NCBI GenBank assembly: GCA_963377175.1
Contig: CAUJNA010003505.1
Coordinates: 1,516,702 to 1,580,701, forward strand
Reading direction: 5' to 3'
DNA from: Effrenium voratum
Taxonomy: Eukaryota > Sar > Dinophyceae > Suessiales > Symbiodiniaceae
DNA length: 64,000 bases
Both the position numbers and the translations under genes were made by a program. The notes beneath the pieces were generated by a model. It did not search any database and was not told where the DNA came from. It saw only the letters and a list, made by a program, of their open reading frames with translations. This document shows, one piece after another, positions 60,501 to 64,000 of this stretch (the stretch's first letter is position 1; the number at the start of each line of letters is the position of its first letter).

Positions 60501-63500
60501 TGAAAGTTTTGTCCTTGGTCTAGTTATTTTCTTCCAACTGTTCAGGAGACCACACACGGAGCATTGTCAAGGTGACATGCCCTGTCGGCTTTGTGGCGCC
60601 TGCTGCATGCTTGAATGGTGCAAGCGGTGCTGGCACTGGCTTCGCGGCCCTGCCCGACGTCATCGCTTGCATATCATTGGGCAGAACCTTGGACATCACC
60701 TTGCAGGGCCTCATCACGCCCCTCACGACCTATGCCCTGAGTGTCACAGTTCAGAACCCACCTCAGCAGCAGAGCAACCAGTGGACCCTACTAGTGGACC
60801 GAGCGACTGCAACTTTGGAAGGTCCTGCTTTGCGTGTACTGCAAGATGTATCACTCATGCCCGGGAGTATGCAAGAGGCAGCCTTTGGAATCTGTATGAT
60901 CCACTTTCGTACAGTCACTGCGGTGCCAATCAACGGCCAGCTTGACGTGAACATTCCTGCAAGTTTCACACCTCGCTGTCCTGCTGCGCTATACGACACT
61001 GGTGTGGCTGCACTGGGGAAGTTGGATGTGACACCTGGCACTCCTTGTCTTGTGACGGCTAGTGGAGCACATAGGTTGACACTGGGCCCCTTGACAGTCC
61101 AGCTGGAGAGCAACACCGCTTATTTGCTGGCTTTAGGTCTCGAAAATGGGCTGGCAGCCTTCCAGGAAGCCACAAGTTCGACGTGGACAGTAACAACACA
61201 ATTTGAAGGAGAGATGCTTGATGTCTCCCGTCCGCTTTCGTCATTTGACGTTCGACCTGATTTCGGCACAGTTAGATTTACACCACCAGCCCTGGTCTCA
61301 CCCAGAGGGCAGCCATATCCAGTCGACGTTACCTTCACGCTCGCAACAGCCGTGAGATCCGGAGCAGTTGTGTTCTATCCTCCTCCTTACACCCTCGGCA
61401 TTTGTCAGGACTTGCCAACTGATGGTATGCCGCAAGGTGCCACTTGCAAAGCCGAAGGGGACGCAACAGGCTGGCGTAGCCAGCGGATCATGCTGCGCAG
61501 TCTCTCGCCTTGGTCAAGCCGGCCGTACTACTTCCAGCTGCTCGTGCAGGATGCTGGAGAGGAGCTTCCAGAGCACCGTAGTTACTGGACAGTGGAGCTT
61601 GTTGCAAGTGTGCAGTTGTCGCAGACGGAAGACAGCGATCCCGCGGCCTTGCCAAACTCGAACTCCTTGCCTTCCCTGCCTGGCTTCGTGGTTGGATCAC
61701 GCTCTGTGGAGCAGTGGCGATGGAGAGGGTGGCTGGATGGTCTGTCGATTACTTCTATGGGTGCAGCGCAAGGCGCCAGCAGCCAAGCCTTGGTGTCATT
61801 TGTATCACAATTAGAATTGTTTCCCGCAGACGAAGTGTGGGTGCGAGCACCGGCGGGAATTGTCCTGCAGCCCTTCTCATGCTTTGTTTCGACCGATGGC
61901 AACATACGTATTCCTGTTCCCTGTGAAGTACCTGAGCCAACAGCGCAATGCTTTCCCTCGGTACACCAGACAGAGCCATGCGTAGACGCCGGTTCAGGTC
62001 TCAGCCCTGATTCGCCTGGCTTCTCACACAGGATTGGAATGAAATTGCGGCTGGGAAGGGTTGTTCCGCAGTCGTCTCTGCAAATTCTGTTAGCATTTGT
62101 TCCGTTGGTAGCTGCAGATCCAGGAAAATGGCTTGTGAGCACTTGGAGAGCAAATCAAGAACTGGAGGCTGCGATTGCAGATGGCTTCTCCATTTGGCAC
62201 TGGATAGAGGTCACTCAATTTCGTCCCTCAAGCCTGCTTCCCGAAGCTGATATTTCAGTACACGTCGCATTTTGGATGCTTTCTCCTTTGGAATTCGGTG
62301 GCATTCAAATACACTCACCCAGCAATGGAATCTTTGGAGCCCTCTTCGACTTGTCCCAATCTGTGCAGGGCTTTTCTTGGGGTAACTTACCTCAAAATGC
62401 AAGACTACAGAAGCTCACTACCAGCACAGCAGTTCTTCAGGTGCATTTGTGTTGCGAGCTTTTGGGCAGAACCGAATATTTCTTCAACTTTGGAGCCCAA
62501 AATCCGAGCATGCAGCGCATGCCTGCAACATCGCAGCCAGAACTTAACACTTGGGCTTTGCAGACAGTTACGCCAGAGGATTATGTGAAGCACTACAGGG
62601 CTGTGCCAGGCTATCAGCTTGCTCGTGGATTTCGCAAGTCAAGTGTGACGCTGGAGGACCAGCTAGTGGTTGGCGGAGTTGAGGGATCCGCAGATCGTAT
62701 GGTCAATTTGGTTTTCTATTTGCCGCATCAAAATGCCTTGCATAGGACTTGCATGCTTCGTCTCTTGGCACCCACAGGCTGGAATTTTCCAGACAAGTGT
62801 GAGCTGAACCTGCAGCTGGGTGCATTTACCACCGTGACCAGTTGCACAGCAGCACAGAACGAGCTGACTTTGCTGGTGTCGGGTGATTTGAACCCCGGAA
62901 TCGAAGGGAAGTCCTTTGGCTTTGAGGCCGCCGTAAAGCTTCCGACAAGCGCTGCAGAGAATGATGTTTGGTTCTTGGAAGCATATGGAGCTGCAGGGAC
63001 GCCAGACACTTTGGTGGACCCCAACCGCTATGACAGCCTTGACTTTGAGCTAGCGCCTCGCTTGGCTTCTCCTTTGCTCGGCACTGGGCGCGACGCATCG
63101 GCCACCCTTGAGGGGCAAATATCGGCACAGGTGCAGCTGTCTTTAGAAGCACTGGAATCCCGCAGTACCTGGAGACTGCCATCTTACTTCCTTGCAGCCG
63201 TGAGGCTTCATTTGCCAGCCCTGCCATCCCGCTTGGTGAATGCCACGCTCTTGGTGTCCTTCAGCTTTCACTGGGCACAGCTGCGCTGCTCCCGTTTGCC
63301 GAGACCGTTTCAGTCAGGAAGCCTTCCTGCTGGAGCATTGTGCTCTGATGCTTCCTCTACGGGTGCTCCAGGAGCCTTGGAAGACACGCAAGTGATTATT
63401 GCCTTCGACAACATTATACCTCTCAGATCTGGCAGCTACAACTTCACCCTCGTTGTCCTCACTCTCCCGCGTGAGAGCCCATCGATCGTCGCAAGCGCAT

Positions 63501-64000
63501 GGCCTCGCGAAAGTGCTTGGTCACTAAGCTTAGGCACAGGATCCTTTGATTTTCGGACTACGTTAGCCTCGGTGCAGGCAGTGGAAGGCAGGAACACGGC
63601 TGTTCAGACAATCAGAGATCTTGGACTTGTGACCAGCAACTCTCAAAGGGCTGAGTTGACACAGATTGATATATTGCTGCATTTAGAAGCAAGAAGAACT
63701 TTGCCAATGGCGATTGAGATTGAGCCACCGAGTGGCTTTCAGCTAGACACGTCGCCATCTCCTTTGCATCCTGCCCTGCAAAGCTCAGAGCTATCGAACC
63801 CTTTCAGATGGCAGCGCGACTGGTCTGCCAGTCAAATAAGATCTGGCGAGTACAGGCAGACAAACAGCTCCGTCAAGGTTCCATGCCCTTTTTTTGAGCT
63901 GATGCTTGATACCCCCGAGTTCAAGGAGGTTGTAAGTGATACTGGCCAGTCCGGAATCTGCACTTCTTTGTGGAGTGGTGGAGTGGGCACCGCCACCTTT
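57571..64000 (+). CDS. Giant modular secreted or surface protein, 5' part (continues beyond the window)
   Basis: ATG at 57571, with an in-frame TGA 24 nt upstream, opens a signal peptide (WLTVRLLLLVRCTCS, residues about 10-24). Exon 1 stays in frame 1 to about 60430. The homologous pattern continues in frame 2 from 60546 to the window edge without a stop, giving more than 2,000 residues. The body is a series of beta-rich modules. Each ends in a strand like F-x-L-x-V-x-NP, 8-15 residues, then W-x-hydrophobic; the TGG codons lie at 58477, 58942, 59389, 59809, 60223, 60782, 61184, 61588, 62129, 62552, 62970 and 63518. Other recurrent words are APxGF or a variant followed by a Cys, a second Cys about 15 residues on, and a strand before the NP motif; paired cysteines suggest one disulfide per module. 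No known Pfam-type family is recognised. Compatible with a cell-surface or thecal adhesin-like protein; no anchor is seen yet. Confidence 0.8.
60431..60545 (+). other. Intron of the giant surface-protein gene (proposed GA-AG, 115 nt)
   Basis: Frame 1 loses module similarity after about 60430 and frame 2 picks it up at 60546. A GA-AG intron 60431-60545 keeps phase (GGA G|GA GAC) and is flanked by AGGAGA on both sides, like the introns in the 3.5-5.7-kb gene. GT donors at 60440, 60497 and 60506 also keep phase with the same acceptor (introns of 106, 49 and 40 nt), so the 5' end is not certain. Frame 2 has a TAG at 60521 inside the interval. Confidence 0.65.

Overview
The window looks like nuclear DNA from a dinoflagellate, most likely Symbiodiniaceae or a close relative. 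Three things point that way. Coding sequence is sparse and cut into short exons. The introns that can be solved by reading frame use GT, GC or GA donors and end in AG followed by G, a pattern known from symbiodiniacean genomes. Roughly a fifth of the window is microsatellite or minisatellite. There is no operon structure, ribosome-binding site, CRISPR or rRNA. Most long ORFs are artefacts of repeats that happen to be open in several frames.

Layout. 1-3.5 kb: no supportable gene, one (GCTT)n tract. 3.5-6.7 kb (+): a heavily split gene for a Hel2/ZNF598-type RING and zinc-finger ubiquitin ligase, with exons of 35-70 nt and many introns of 45-82 nt. 8.16-9.6 kb: a satellite of 13 units with a 62-bp core and A-rich spacers, followed by a T-rich tract. 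13.4-14.24 kb (+): an unrecognised multi-exon gene with a clear C-terminus. 14.8-17.1 kb: four small repeat families, a tRNA-like pol III box pair and a retroelement gag-like coding fragment (-) between two 14-bp satellites. 18.9-19.75 kb: degenerate telomere-like arrays facing each other around a (GCTT)n centre. 20.9-21.4 kb: a CGATACC cluster and a 65-75 bp minisatellite, both related to sequence at 41.4 and 45.4 kb. 24.04-25.42 kb: a CAA/CAG array with higher-order structure. 26-35 kb: scattered exon-like pieces.

35.7-49 kb (+): three copies of a PDZ-like module, two with a membrane-anchor segment in the ORF upstream, separated by large repeats. These are a tandem duplication with hairpins (37.9-38.95 kb), an imperfectly palindromic GAT-rich region (39.0-40.1 kb) and about 6 kb of TATG/TAATG satellite (41.7-47.7 kb) with a 0.95-kb island. 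50-52.7 kb: weak exon-like pieces. 54.5-55.85 kb (-): exons of an unrecognised helical protein. 57.57 kb to the window end (+): a very large secreted or surface protein in two long exons joined across a short intron, built of at least 12 degenerate modules of about 135-185 residues each carrying a W-x-hydrophobic signature. The second exon, about 3.45 kb, runs off the window.

The genes do not form a pathway. The features most worth following are the short GA/GC-donor introns flanked by direct repeats, the modular surface protein, and the dispersed PDZ-like family.
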